64,000 nucleotides of DNA from Saprospiraceae bacterium. GTDB lineage: Bacteria; Bacteroidota; Bacteroidia; Chitinophagales; Saprospiraceae. Under the pieces are notes generated by a model, which had not been told where the DNA came from, ran no database searches, and saw only the letters and a program-made list of their open reading frames with translations. This document shows, one piece after another, positions 34,761 through 44,937 of the stretch. Location: assembly GCA_016720635.1 (NCBI GenBank), contig JADKKF010000005.1:124001-188000 (forward strand), given 5' to 3'. Numbering within the stretch: the stretch's first letter is position 1; the number at the start of each line of letters is the position of its first letter. A program made the position numbers and the translations under genes.

Positions 34761-37700
34761 ATGGTGTCGAAAATTATGAGTTTTAAATGGCGATTGTTTT
34801 TATCAATTGTCCTAATTATAGGACTGCAAATTGGACTTTTTGCACAGATGGTAATAAACAATAACGAAGTTTACGGAAAAGAATGGATAAAATATAATCA
34901 GAAATACCTGAAAATGGTCATAAGCCAAAATGGTGTTTATCGCATTACAGGTGCTGAACTAGAACAGGCTGGTCTGCCTTTGAATTCTTTTACAGGAGAT
35001 AGATTGCAAATGTTTGCTTTTGGCGTTGAAATACCTATTTTCGTGTCTACCAATGGCACGTTTAGCGCTACAGATTTTGTAGAATTTTATGGACAAAAGA
35101 ATACTGGTGAGATCGATAAACAACTTTACAAGAATGCGCCATCAGAACAAATGAACCCTAGGTACTCCATGTATTCCGATGGATTGCCGCATTATCTTAC
35201 TGTCAATACTACAGGGACAAATCTTAAGAGGTTTTCAGCTATTCAAAATGATTTGACAAATCTTCCACCGGTTGAGAAATATTATACCCATAAATCTGAG
35301 AATCTTTTCAATGGATATTTTGATAAGTTTAAATTCAATTCAGAAAGGATTTCTTCGCATTTTGGGGTATCCGAAGGATGGGGTACCAATGCGGCCCAGT
35401 CAAGTACACTCAATATAGAACCAGCAACATTTATCAGCCCGTTGAGCCCAGATAATGCGAAAGTAACCGTTCGTGTAGGCAGTATGAAGAACTTCAATAT
35501 TAGTCATAATCACGAGGTAAAAATTAGGATTGGAACGACAGAATACCTGAGTTCTGGTGTATTCGCAAATGCAAAGGTTGAGGATTATGCTTTTCAGTTA
35601 CTTCCTGCGAAATTGGATGGTTTGACAAATATCATCGTTGAAGGAAACTCAACCATGCAAAACCCAGTTCGTGTGGCGTATATTGATGTTGAATATCCTA
35701 GGATGTTTAATTTTAATAATAAACCAGCATTTACACTGAGCTTGGCAGGTAGCACTGGAATTAAATACTTGGAAATTGATAATTTTTTGGATGAAGGAGG
35801 GAGGCCAATAGTTTATGATTTAACAAATAAAATAAGAATAGAGGCAAGTTTTGAATCTAATAAACTGAAAGTAAAACTCCCAGCTTCCAATGTGGATAGA
35901 CAGTTGGTATTTTGTAATGGCAAAACAGGACTTTTCAAGATAGACTCCATCAGTACCAAAAATTTTGTCGATTATGATCAAACACAAGGAAATTTTGTAA
36001 TGATCTACAATAAGATTTTAACAGCTCCTTTGGACGGTAAAAACTATGTGGATGAATATGCACAATTTAGAAGATCAAGCGTCGGTGGTGGATATGCGGT
36101 AACAGCGGTAGATATTGACGAATTGTACGAACAATTCAGCTACGGTATCAAAGATCATCCCATAGCTATTCGAAATTTTGTACAATACATTACTAAGACT
36201 TGGAACAAGCCTGAGTATTTATTTTTAATGGGCAAATCTCGAGAAATGCGAGAACTTAGATTCAAGACAAATGCCGAGAGAGCCGATGCCTTTCTTCTGA
36301 TTCCTACATTTGGATTTCCTCCCGCTGATAATTTATTGGTTACTGAAAACCAAAAAGAAGTGCCATTGATGGCATTAGGGCGCTACCCAGCTATCAACAA
36401 TCAAGAAGTGAAGGTTTATTTTGAAAAAATGTTGGAACACGACCAAACTATGCAAAATCCTCAGACCATTTCAGATAGGCTTTGGATGAAAAACGTAATA
36501 CATCTTGGAGGTGGAAGTACTACGCAAGATAGCTCTACTATTGCTGGAAATTTGAATGCATTCAAAAATCACTTGACAGGTCCAAAATTTGGTGCAAATG
36601 TGCGGACGATATATAAATATAGTTCAGATGTTATTGATTTTAATCAAACCGATTTGATATTCCGAACGATCAACGAAGGAACATCTTTGCTTACATTTCA
36701 CGGGCACTCAAGCCAATCAAATCTTGAATTTAGCATAGACGATATAGGAGGATATAGCAACCGAAGAAGATACTTTCATATGACTGCAATGGGATGTCAA
36801 ACTGGTAATATCCACCAATCCCTGAAGGGTATAGCCGAGAGATTCGTTCAAGCACCCCAGAAGGCTGCTTCAAGTTTTTATGCCTCTTCTTGGTATTCAA
36901 CTGGGGGTGAATGGTATGTGATCGGTGATGAAATGTTTAGATTGATGAGTACTACGCTTTATGGGGAACCAATTGGAAAAATTATCCAAACGACCTATAA
37001 AAATATTGATATTAAGTACAATTCATCGCCTTCTTACAAAAATGTGCTTTCACAGGCCACTTTTACTGGAGACCCCGCTATCCGAATTTTCCCACATCCT
37101 GGAGTGGATTATCTTGTAGATTACAATAGTATGAAAATCAATCCTGGTGTTGTCGATTTGCAAAAAAATACGTTTCAATGCAGTTTTGATCTCGTTTCTT
37201 TAGGATATCGTGCCAATGATTCTATTACTTTAAAAATCAGTGTAAAGCTTCCCAATGGCAGTATAGTTGATCTTGCTAATAAGCGAGTTAAGGCACCCGT
37301 TTTGAGGGATAATTATAGTTTTGATTTTGGATTACAAGGAGAAAACTCAATTGGAGAAAACATCCTTTTAATCACGGTGGATCCTGACAATTTAATCCAA
37401 GAAGCTCCCCTTCCGGGAGCTGAACAAAACAATCAATTGGCCAATAGTTTTGGGGAAATTGGCTTCAAATTTATTGTTATATCAAGTGACATTGAACCTG
37501 TCAAGCCCGTGAGATATTCAATAGTTAATAAGCCAGAGATAGAGCTTATCGCCACGACGTCAGATGCCTTTATTTCTAATAAAAATTATGTTTTTGAAAT
37601 TGATACTACAGAATATTTCAACAGCAATCTTAAAGTTCGCCAAATTGTCAATAGTAAGGGTGGTATGATTAAATGGAAACCCAATATCTCGTGGATCCCT

Positions 37701-39860
37701 AATCAAGTTTACTACTGGAAAGTTTCTAGGGATTCAATCTCGCCTATTGAACCATTTTCATGGAAATATTCGAGTTTTATTTTTAGACCAGACTTGAGTA
37801 TAGGCTGGAATCAATCACACTTTTTTCAATTTTTAAATACCCAATTCAACAATTTGGAAATTGAAGAGCCATCAAGAGCATTTCATTTCTCTAATGGTAC
37901 TAGGAATATCAGATTGACCACGGGTCCCGCAGGGTATCAAACTGCTGGAAGGTTGCCGTTTATAGATATCAATGCAGCAAACGATGCATATTATATCTGG
38001 GGGAACTATGTTACAGGAGGGGTCTATTTAAGTGTTTTTGATGGCAATACAGGAGAACCTATCCTCAATCCCGAATTAAAAAGAAAATGGAAAAGCCAAA
38101 TACTGGAAGGGCCAGGATGGAGTACAAGACCATATTTCCCTTTTTCAACTACCAATCAGCAAAGCCGTATTGATCTGATGCAAGCTCTTTTGGATAGTAT
38201 TCCCGATGGAGACTATATTTTGTTGTACACAATTTCTAGGATGGATGCTGCTGTTACTGATAATTATCACCCTGAGTTATGGGCTGCAGATTCTTTAACT
38301 TTCGGACGTAATTTATTCCAAGTATTGGAAGGTCAAGGAGCTAAATTAATTCGGTCCACAGCTACTTCAGGACATAGGCCTTATGTGCTGTTTTACAAGA
38401 AGAACGACCCAAGTTTTAGGCCGTTTGAAAAATTGGCAGCTAACCCACTTGATACTTTAGTCTTTAGGTATGCCATCACAAGCCCATCACGATCTACAGG
38501 TAATATTGTTTCTACTAAAATAGGACCCGCAAAGGCGTGGAAAACCCTTGACTGGAAGGTAAGTAAATACGACCCTGTAACTGATACCAAAAATCAAATA
38601 GAAGTAATAGGGGTAAAATCGGATGGTACCGAAACCAATCTTTCCAGCACTACTCAGATCGGTATTAATGATATTTCCTCCATCAATGCAACTTTATATC
38701 CATATTTAAAATTAAAGTATCTATCTGAAGATGCTGTCAATAAGTCCACACCACAATTGGATTATTGGAGAGTATATTTCGACGGTTTGCCCGATGCAGC
38801 AATACATACAAATGCATATTTTTATAAATCCGCAGATACCGTGGCCATTGGCAATAATCTTCAATTTGGCTTTGCGGTAGAAAATATCAGCGAGTACCCT
38901 ATGGATAGCCTTTTGGTCAAGTGCAGATTGGTGGATGATTCTAACATTGAACGTGTCTATTATAAAAAATTTGGCCCTCTTGCGCAAGGAGACTCGCTGC
39001 ATACTGATTTTTCATTGACACCGGTTGGTAATGGTGAAAGTCAAAACATTTTTGTTGAAATCAATCCTGATAATAATCAACCTGAATTATACAGATTCAA
39101 CAATTTGGGTCAAACTTCTTTCAAAGCTCAAGTTGACAGAAAAAATCCAAATCTTGAAGTGACTTTCGATGGACGTCATATCATGAACAATGATATTGTT
39201 TCAGCAAAGCCCAAAATTGTTATTACACTAAAAGATGAGAATAAGTTTTTGCTCCTACAGGATACTAATCTGATTTCGATAGCTATACAACCAGTTGACT
39301 CAACTTCCTACAAAATCCATTTTGGGGACCCAGGAGTTCAGTTTTTCCCAGCTCAAAACAGTAATAACAATTGCGCTAGGGTTGAATTTAGTCCTGAAAA
39401 ATTCAAAGATGGCGAATATACCTTGGTCGTACAAGGTAAAGACGAATCTGGAAATAAAGCCGGTAGGTACGATTATCGGGTAAAATTTCAAGTAATTAAT
39501 CAATCAAGGTTAAGTAATATTTTGAATTATCCGAATCCATTCTCTGATAAAACAAAGTTCGTTTATACCCTTACAGGTTCAGAACCTCCATCGCAATATA
39601 CCATTCAGATTATGACACCTAATGGTCGAGTCGTTAAAGAACTGACCAACAATGATTTAGGTGATCTACAAATCGGTACGAGAGTGACTGAACGCTCTTG
39701 GGATGGAACAGACAATTTCGGGGACAAGTTGGCGAATGGAGTATATTTCTACAGAGTTCGAGCCCTAGATAATGCTGGTCAAAAAATAGACCTCATGTCC
39801 AACGAAACACTGGATGTAGGGTTTAAAAATGGCTTTGGAAAATTAGTTATATTGAGATAA
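34761..39860 (+). CDS. porU2: C25-family peptidase, PorU2-type T9SS sortase
   Basis: About 1,699 aa, no frame break. Signal peptide near MSFKWRLFLSIVLIIGLQIG, a beta-rich N-terminal half, then a gingipain-type (C25) catalytic domain at about 450-770: the His is in LLTFHGHSSQSN and the Cys in MTAMGCQTGNIHQ (about residues 647 and 679 from this start), with FYASSWYSTGGEWYVIGD after it. Many Ig-like segments follow, ending in a FlgD-like Ig/sorting-like region (ILNYPNPFSDKTKFVYTL, RSWDGTDNFGDKLANGVYFY). PorU cleaves the sorting tails of T9SS cargo; the PorU2 name is used for this long form and its exact role is less well known. Monocistronic, with a terminator directly behind. Confidence 0.85.
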   Translation: MVSKIMSFKWRLFLSIVLIIGLQIGLFAQMVINNNEVYGKEWIKYNQKYLKMVISQNGVYRITGAELEQAGLPLNSFTGDRLQMFAFGVEIPIFVSTNGTFSATDFVEFYGQKNTGEIDKQLYKNAPSEQMNPRYSMYSDGLPHYLTVNTTGTNLKRFSAIQNDLTNLPPVEKYYTHKSENLFNGYFDKFKFNSERISSHFGVSEGWGTNAAQSSTLNIEPATFISPLSPDNAKVTVRVGSMKNFNISHNHEVKIRIGTTEYLSSGVFANAKVEDYAFQLLPAKLDGLTNIIVEGNSTMQNPVRVAYIDVEYPRMFNFNNKPAFTLSLAGSTGIKYLEIDNFLDEGGRPIVYDLTNKIRIEASFESNKLKVKLPASNVDRQLVFCNGKTGLFKIDSISTKNFVDYDQTQGNFVMIYNKILTAPLDGKNYVDEYAQFRRSSVGGGYAVTAVDIDELYEQFSYGIKDHPIAIRNFVQYITKTWNKPEYLFLMGKSREMRELRFKTNAERADAFLLIPTFGFPPADNLLVTENQKEVPLMALGRYPAINNQEVKVYFEKMLEHDQTMQNPQTISDRLWMKNVIHLGGGSTTQDSSTIAGNLNAFKNHLTGPKFGANVRTIYKYSSDVIDFNQTDLIFRTINEGTSLLTFHGHSSQSNLEFSIDDIGGYSNRRRYFHMTAMGCQTGNIHQSLKGIAERFVQAPQKAASSFYASSWYSTGGEWYVIGDEMFRLMSTTLYGEPIGKIIQTTYKNIDIKYNSSPSYKNVLSQATFTGDPAIRIFPHPGVDYLVDYNSMKINPGVVDLQKNTFQCSFDLVSLGYRANDSITLKISVKLPNGSIVDLANKRVKAPVLRDNYSFDFGLQGENSIGENILLITVDPDNLIQEAPLPGAEQNNQLANSFGEIGFKFIVISSDIEPVKPVRYSIVNKPEIELIATTSDAFISNKNYVFEIDTTEYFNSNLKVRQIVNSKGGMIKWKPNISWIPNQVYYWKVSRDSISPIEPFSWKYSSFIFRPDLSIGWNQSHFFQFLNTQFNNLEIEEPSRAFHFSNGTRNIRLTTGPAGYQTAGRLPFIDINAANDAYYIWGNYVTGGVYLSVFDGNTGEPILNPELKRKWKSQILEGPGWSTRPYFPFSTTNQQSRIDLMQALLDSIPDGDYILLYTISRMDAAVTDNYHPELWAADSLTFGRNLFQVLEGQGAKLIRSTATSGHRPYVLFYKKNDPSFRPFEKLAANPLDTLVFRYAITSPSRSTGNIVSTKIGPAKAWKTLDWKVSKYDPVTDTKNQIEVIGVKSDGTETNLSSTTQIGINDISSINATLYPYLKLKYLSEDAVNKSTPQLDYWRVYFDGLPDAAIHTNAYFYKSADTVAIGNNLQFGFAVENISEYPMDSLLVKCRLVDDSNIERVYYKKFGPLAQGDSLHTDFSLTPVGNGESQNIFVEINPDNNQPELYRFNNLGQTSFKAQVDRKNPNLEVTFDGRHIMNNDIVSAKPKIVITLKDENKFLLLQDTNLISIAIQPVDSTSYKIHFGDPGVQFFPAQNSNNNCARVEFSPEKFKDGEYTLVVQGKDESGNKAGRYDYRVKFQVINQSRLSNILNYPNPFSDKTKFVYTLTGSEPPSQYTIQIMTPNGRVVKELTNNDLGDLQIGTRVTERSWDGTDNFGDKLANGVYFYRVRALDNAGQKIDLMSNETLDVGFKNGFGKLVILR

Positions 39861-39879
39861 TAACAAAAATTAAAAAATA

Positions 39880-39925
39880 TATAGCCATCGATTTGCTTTT
39901 ATGAGGTCGATGGCTATTTTTTTTC
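39880..39925. terminator. Bidirectional terminator between porU2 and queG
   Basis: ATAGCCATCGA pairs with TCGATGGCTAT; T run on the plus side, and ATATATTTTTTAATTTTT on the minus side. The queG stop lies inside the stem. Confidence 0.85.
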
Positions 39926-40852
39926 TACAAAAAGGATATTGCGCATCAGTCCTTGATATTTTGTCCTTTTTATAGCAGATTTATCAAATATTTGTTGAAA
40001 AGCTTCTTGCGTCAATTCAATCCATTCTTTTTTATTGAAATCTTTCAAAGCTGGTTTTGGTACAAACGTTGATTCTTTGTGTGGCATAGAAAACCTATTC
40101 CAGGGACAAACCTCTTGACAAATATCACAACCAAAAATCCAATCTTCCATTTTTCCAACAAAACTATTAGGTATTTCATTCTTTAGCTCTATAGTCAGAT
40201 ATGATATGCACTTGCTTGCATCTAACCAATAACCATTTCGAGATATTGCGTCGGTAGGGCAGGCTTCGATGCATCGAGTACATGTCCCGCAATGATCTTT
40301 TATTGGTATCTCATCGTAATCCAATTTTTGATCTATTACGATTTCTGCCAGAAAAAAATAAGATCCTTTTTTAGGATTAATCAAGAGCGTATGTTTTCCT
40401 ACCCATCCTAAACCCGCTTTTTTAGCCCAAACGCGCTCCATTATGGGGGCCGAATCTACAAAGACCCTACCATTGAGGTTTTTCGTATTATCTACCAAAA
40501 ATTGCAGCAATTCTTTGAGCTTTTTACGCAATACATCGTGATAATCTTCGCCATACGCATAGCGCGCTATTTTGAAAGTTCCTTGTTTTGACAGTGTTTC
40601 ATTTTCAGGATAATAATTGAATGCCAAGCAAATCACCGTTTGGGCATCTTCTACCAACCTTTTAGGGTCTAATCTTATTTCAAAATGATTGGCTAGATAC
40701 CCCATTTCTCCATGGGCCTTTTGGAGGAGCCATTTAGATAAATTATCTTCTTCTTCATCCAAGCGAACCGCTTTGGCAATTTTAATATCACAAAAGCCTA
40801 TATCTAAGGCTTTTTGCTTCAATTGTTTGGTTAGATTGGACTGTTCTGACAT
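39914..40852 (-). CDS. queG: Epoxyqueuosine reductase QueG
   Basis: 312 aa. Last step of queuosine formation: reduces epoxyqueuosine in tRNA with cobalamin and two 4Fe-4S clusters. Seen: FVDSAPIMERVWAKKAGLGW with the catalytic Asp D134, cluster Cys C188, C191, C194, C198 (CGTCTRCIEACP), and C215, C242, C245, C249 (GCDICQEVCPWN). Full set of ligands present. 10 bp downstream of lhgO, same strand. Confidence 0.95.
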   Translation of the reverse strand: MSEQSNLTKQLKQKALDIGFCDIKIAKAVRLDEEEDNLSKWLLQKAHGEMGYLANHFEIRLDPKRLVEDAQTVICLAFNYYPENETLSKQGTFKIARYAYGEDYHDVLRKKLKELLQFLVDNTKNLNGRVFVDSAPIMERVWAKKAGLGWVGKHTLLINPKKGSYFFLAEIVIDQKLDYDEIPIKDHCGTCTRCIEACPTDAISRNGYWLDASKCISYLTIELKNEIPNSFVGKMEDWIFGCDICQEVCPWNRFSMPHKESTFVPKPALKDFNKKEWIELTQEAFQQIFDKSAIKRTKYQGLMRNILFVEKK

Positions 40853-40862
40853 CTTTTATTTA

Positions 40863-42071
40863 TTAACTCCAGCTTTTTAATGTCCGCTCGGCTATTTGTT
40901 CTCCAATGGCAATAGAGGCTGTGGCGGCTGGACTCGGAGCATTGCAGACATTCACGATGGCATTGGATTCATAAATTAAAAAATCATCCACCAGATTACC
41001 TTTACTATCGCAGGCTTGAGCTCTAATTCCAGCATTGCCAGGTTCTATATCGTGGATTTGGATTTCGGGAATTAAGGCTTGAAGGGCTTTGCAAAAAGCA
41101 TTTTTTGACCATGATCGATACATTTCCTCTGCCCCTTCTTTCCAGTATTTTTGGGCTATTTTCCGAAAGCCAGAAAATCTCAGGGTTTCCCAAAATTCTC
41201 CAAAATTTATATCTGTTTTCTTATATCCTTCTCTGGCAAAGGCCAAAACTGCATTGGGCCCTGCCTCGATCCCCCCATTTATCATTCGAGTGAAGTGAAC
41301 CCCTAGAAAAGGAAATTGAGGATCTGGCACTGGATAAATAAGGTTTTTGACCAAATATTCTTTCTTCTTGTTCAATACATAATATTCACCTCTGAATGGA
41401 ATGATTTGAACATCTGCCTCTCTATTTGTCATTTTGGTTATTTTGTCAGAATAGAGCCCACATGCATTGATAAATTTTTTCCCAAAAAATGTTTGATTTT
41501 CTGTTTCAATATGCACGCCTTCCTGTGATTCTTTTACTCCTATTATTTTATGTCCCAAATAGATTTCACCCCCAAGTTCTTGGATGATTTCTGCATATTT
41601 TGCGGCTACTTTCTTGTAATCTATGATCCCAGCTTGGGGCACCCACACTGACTCGATCGAATGAACATAAGGTTCGATTTCTTTGGTTTCTTCTGCACTG
41701 ATTTTCTTGATTCCATTTAATCCGTTTGCCACCCCTCGGTTGTAAATATTCTCCAAGGAAGCCAATTCTTTAGTTTGTGTCGCTACGATGATTTTGCCGC
41801 AAATATCATATGGAATGTCATTTTCTTTGGCAAATTGAAGCATTTTATCGTATCCCAGTTTACAATTGACAGCCTTTTGACTCCCTGGTTTATAGTAAAT
41901 GCCTGAATGAATTACCCCACTGTTATTTCCAGTTTGGTGTAGCGCTATTTTATCTTCTTTTTCGAGAATTGCAATCTTTAGATCGCGTTTTGTCCTTAAA
42001 AGGTTCATCGCAGACGCCAAACCGACGATCCCTGCCCCCGCTATGACGATATCGAATTTTTTAGTACTCAT
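40863..42071 (-). CDS. lhgO: L-2-hydroxyglutarate oxidase LhgO
   Basis: 402 aa FAD enzyme of the DAO family. The dinucleotide site is at the start (FDIVIAGAGIVGLASAMNLL), followed by LEKEDKIALHQTGNNSGVIH and YYKPGSQKAVNCKLGYDKML, typical of LhgO/YgaF and L2HGDH. Oxidises L-2-hydroxyglutarate to 2-oxoglutarate, passing electrons to the membrane quinone pool. The C-terminal GIRAQACDSKGNLVDDFLIY segment is also characteristic. Coupled with queG in one unit, with no evident functional link. Confidence 0.92.
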   Translation of the reverse strand: MSTKKFDIVIAGAGIVGLASAMNLLRTKRDLKIAILEKEDKIALHQTGNNSGVIHSGIYYKPGSQKAVNCKLGYDKMLQFAKENDIPYDICGKIIVATQTKELASLENIYNRGVANGLNGIKKISAEETKEIEPYVHSIESVWVPQAGIIDYKKVAAKYAEIIQELGGEIYLGHKIIGVKESQEGVHIETENQTFFGKKFINACGLYSDKITKMTNREADVQIIPFRGEYYVLNKKKEYLVKNLIYPVPDPQFPFLGVHFTRMINGGIEAGPNAVLAFAREGYKKTDINFGEFWETLRFSGFRKIAQKYWKEGAEEMYRSWSKNAFCKALQALIPEIQIHDIEPGNAGIRAQACDSKGNLVDDFLIYESNAIVNVCNAPSPAATASIAIGEQIAERTLKSWS

Positions 42072-42224
42072 TTTCCAAGTATTATATCTAATATTGCAAA
42101 GGTTATGAAATTTTTAAACATATTCAATCGTTTTTAGTTAGTATCGTGTTTTATATATGGTTGATTTGCTTTGTGATTTTGACACACGCAGCTTATTGTT
42201 TATTTTTTGAGTTAAATTATTTCT

Positions 42225-43940
42225 GTGAATAAATTTATACAAGTTTTGCTCTTTGTTTTTGGGGTTTTATTCGATAATACGAGTGTATTTTCGCAGGCAA
42301 CCATCATTCCAGAGTCTGAAATAAAAGACCAAACCAGCTTTATAGAGGCTTATCAGTCGAGAATCATTGGGGATTATCCAAAAGCTATCAAATTACTCAA
42401 AGCACTGAACGAAAAACAACCCAATAACGCAGTTATTTTCTACGAATTGGCACTTAACTTGGAATCTAGCGGAAATTCAGTTGATGCTTACAAAATGATC
42501 TTGCAAGCCATTGCTGCTGAGCCACAAAATGAACATTATTATGCCAAATTATTAGATATCTTAGAAAAACAGAAACGCTATGATGAGATTTGTGGATTTA
42601 TGGATAAAATCATTCCCATTTCTAAAGATCAAAAGGGTTATCGAAAGAAAAAAGCCATCTTCTGTGGCCTAGCTCGTGAGTACGACACCGCCATCAAATC
42701 ATGGTCTGAGCTGGAATCATTGTATGGCCCTACGGACGAAATTTTTCGCGCTAGACACGATATTTATTTAGCCAAAGGTGAAAAGGACAAAGCACTCTCA
42801 GAGTTGGAAAAACTAAATGAGTGGAGACCTCAGAATGTATATTATCTTGAATTATTGGCTTATAGCTACGATCAAATGAATAAGTCCTCCCAAGCCGAGA
42901 AAATCTACGAGCAAATACTGCGCTTGGATCCAAATAACTCGAAAGCCAATCTTGCGCTTGCTAGCAAATATAAGAATGAGCACAATGAAGCACAATACCT
43001 CAATTCCATATCTTTTTTGTTATCGAATGCTGAGGTAAATATAGATGCCAAAATGAGTGAGCTGGTGCCGATTTTAAAAAAATTTATACAAACCAAAGAT
43101 ACGACTTTGGGCAACGCACTTGGTAGGGCTGCTGAGAGGTTGGAAGCGGCTCACCCAAAAGATGGTAAAGCCTTTGCATTCGCAGGAGATATATATTTAT
43201 ACCAAGAGCAAAAGAACAAAGCCATGTCAGCCTATGAGACCGCTATACAGTTAAATTCTAATATTTATCCACTTTGGGAAAATTACTTAGTCCTCCTGAT
43301 AGAAAATGAAATGTTCGTAAAGGCCAATAAAGAATCTGATCTCGCCATAGAGTCTTTTCCCAACCAAGCTTCATTATACTTTTTCAACGCTTACTCCCAA
43401 TACAAAATTGGCAGACTAGAACTGGCACTTTCTACCATAGATCAAGGTTTGATTATGACCTCCAAAAAGCCCGATTTAAAAGCACAATTTCTAGGAATTC
43501 AGGCATTAATATTTTTAGAATTAGGAAAAAATGAACAGGCAAAGGAGGCAATCAATGAATCTCAGGTTCTTGACAAAAATTGTACATTCACCATGCTCGC
43601 TGCATCGCTTAAAGATATGCTTGAAAAAAAGGACATTGGTCTAGCCAACGAATTTTTGAAAAATGGCAGCAACCCTAAGTTCAAAGGTCTCCAAGATGCC
43701 AAGTTAATTCATGCACTCGCTTTATTTTATACCAAAAACTTCCCCGCAGCTATAAAACAATATTCAGATTTGACCAATAATGCTGATTTTATCAGTGCTT
43801 TTTGGTTTGAAAAAACTGGGGATGCTTTCGCCCAAAACAATCGACCAGAGGATGCGCTCAAGTTTTGGAACAAAGCTTGGAAGCTTAAGCAAAATACCAA
43901 ATTGGACCAAAAGATAAAATCAAAAAAATATCTCGATTGA
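42225..43940 (+). CDS. Exported TPR-repeat protein
   Basis: 571 aa. Starts at GTG 42225, the only start that keeps the signal peptide (NKFIQVLLFVFGVLFDNTSV FSQ). Tetratricopeptide repeats run through most of the chain: IIGDYPKAIKLLKALNEKQP (about 45), AVIFYELALNLESSG, KDKALSELEKLNEWRPQNVY, SQAEKIYEQILRLDPNNSKA, NKAMSAYETAIQLN and RPEDALKFWNKAWKLKQ at the end. Periplasmic scaffold; the partner is unknown. Spacing of 7 bp to the next lipoprotein gene indicates an operon. Confidence 0.8.
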   Translation: MNKFIQVLLFVFGVLFDNTSVFSQATIIPESEIKDQTSFIEAYQSRIIGDYPKAIKLLKALNEKQPNNAVIFYELALNLESSGNSVDAYKMILQAIAAEPQNEHYYAKLLDILEKQKRYDEICGFMDKIIPISKDQKGYRKKKAIFCGLAREYDTAIKSWSELESLYGPTDEIFRARHDIYLAKGEKDKALSELEKLNEWRPQNVYYLELLAYSYDQMNKSSQAEKIYEQILRLDPNNSKANLALASKYKNEHNEAQYLNSISFLLSNAEVNIDAKMSELVPILKKFIQTKDTTLGNALGRAAERLEAAHPKDGKAFAFAGDIYLYQEQKNKAMSAYETAIQLNSNIYPLWENYLVLLIENEMFVKANKESDLAIESFPNQASLYFFNAYSQYKIGRLELALSTIDQGLIMTSKKPDLKAQFLGIQALIFLELGKNEQAKEAINESQVLDKNCTFTMLAASLKDMLEKKDIGLANEFLKNGSNPKFKGLQDAKLIHALALFYTKNFPAAIKQYSDLTNNADFISAFWFEKTGDAFAQNNRPEDALKFWNKAWKLKQNTKLDQKIKSKKYLD

Positions 43941-43947
43941 TATTTCT

Positions 43948-44340
43948 ATGAAGGCAAACATTATATCCATATTGACAGTCCTATTGTGTACTTCTTTTAT
44001 CAGTTGCAAAAAGAGCCAAGTGGCTTCTGAAGCAACCTTGACCGTTTATGTCCACCATCACGAAGTACCAGTGCCCAATTTGCCCATTTGGATAAAAAAG
44101 CGACAACCCAACCAATCAGACCTCCAATTTTATAGAACAAATGACGGCGTATTTGATCAGATTTTAATGTCCAATACAGAGGCTAAAGTTACTTTTTCAG
44201 GTCTGCGACCTGGAGAGTATTTGATACACGCTAGAGGCCTCGACCCCATTTTGAGAGATAGTATTCAAGGTACCCAAGCCATCATTATAGCAGATCCGCC
44301 CTCCGATAAGTCCTTATATATGCCCGTGAGCGAGTTTTAA
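43948..44340 (+). CDS. Small carboxypeptidase-regulatory-like lipoprotein
   Basis: 130 aa, lipobox FISC at about residue 20, then one beta domain (ATLTVYVHHHEVPVPNLPIW, AKVTFSGLRPGEYLIHARGL) resembling the carboxypeptidase-regulatory/SpaA-type prealbumin fold, with HHH before the first hairpin. Second gene of the TPR unit; stop overlaps the 3' end of the convergent OsmC gene by four bases. Confidence 0.65.
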   Translation: MKANIISILTVLLCTSFISCKKSQVASEATLTVYVHHHEVPVPNLPIWIKKRQPNQSDLQFYRTNDGVFDQILMSNTEAKVTFSGLRPGEYLIHARGLDPILRDSIQGTQAIIIADPPSDKSLYMPVSEF

Positions 44341-44720
44341 TCTATCAAGTTTATCTCAATTCCTTTACTAAGTATTTTAGATACGTGGCACTTTTCCGAG
44401 ATATTTAAAATCCTCTTTTTTTGTTCTTCGGTTATGTGGTCGCCCAATTGAATTTTTTTGTTGATGATTGGTGTAGGACCCGCCTCGTCCAATTCGAGAT
44501 TTATTTTGACTTCCCCCAAATCCCAATTTTTATGATTCGCATATATTTTTAAGGTTATCGCTATGCATGACCCGAGTGAAGCCAATAACAGTTCTAGTGG
44601 CTTCATCCCCATATCCTTACCTCCTTCTTCTGCAGGCATGTCGTTGGTGACCAAATGCCCTCTTGTAATACTTTGAGTGGTTAATCCACTGTTCAGTAGG
44701 ATGGTTTCTACACTTTTCAT
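44337..44720 (-). CDS. OsmC/Ohr-family protein
   Basis: About 127 aa from ATG 44720 (MKSVETILLNSGL); the longer frame from 44789 runs into the terminator hairpin and is rejected. Family signatures: PLELLLASLGSCIAITLKIY with the first peroxidatic Cys (about residue 49), and ISEKCHVSKIL with the second Cys near 108. OsmC proteins reduce organic hydroperoxides through this Cys pair. Single gene. Confidence 0.88.
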   Translation of the reverse strand: MKSVETILLNSGLTTQSITRGHLVTNDMPAEEGGKDMGMKPLELLLASLGSCIAITLKIYANHKNWDLGEVKINLELDEAGPTPIINKKIQLGDHITEEQKKRILNISEKCHVSKILSKGIEINLID

Positions 44721-44769
44721 ATTTATTGTTTTATAAGCATAACTTAAAACAATTGGGCTTTGTTCAAAT

Positions 44770-44806
44770 GAAAAAGAGGCACTGATCAATGAAGACCAGT
44801 ACCTCT
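44770..44806 (-). terminator. Terminator downstream of asnS
   Basis: On the minus strand AGAGGTACTGGTC pairs imperfectly with GATCAGTGCCTCT and is followed by TTTTTC. Lies 130 bp behind the asnS stop and upstream of the OsmC start. Confidence 0.65.
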
Positions 44807-44937
44807 ATATAACCCCAAAAAACCAAATGAAAACCTAAATTGTAATCAGCGATTAATTTCGCATATACAGGATTTTGGACGACAATCTTTCATTTAGTCA
44901 CATGTTTTTGTACTTTTTTTAAAAAAATATTCAAGAA

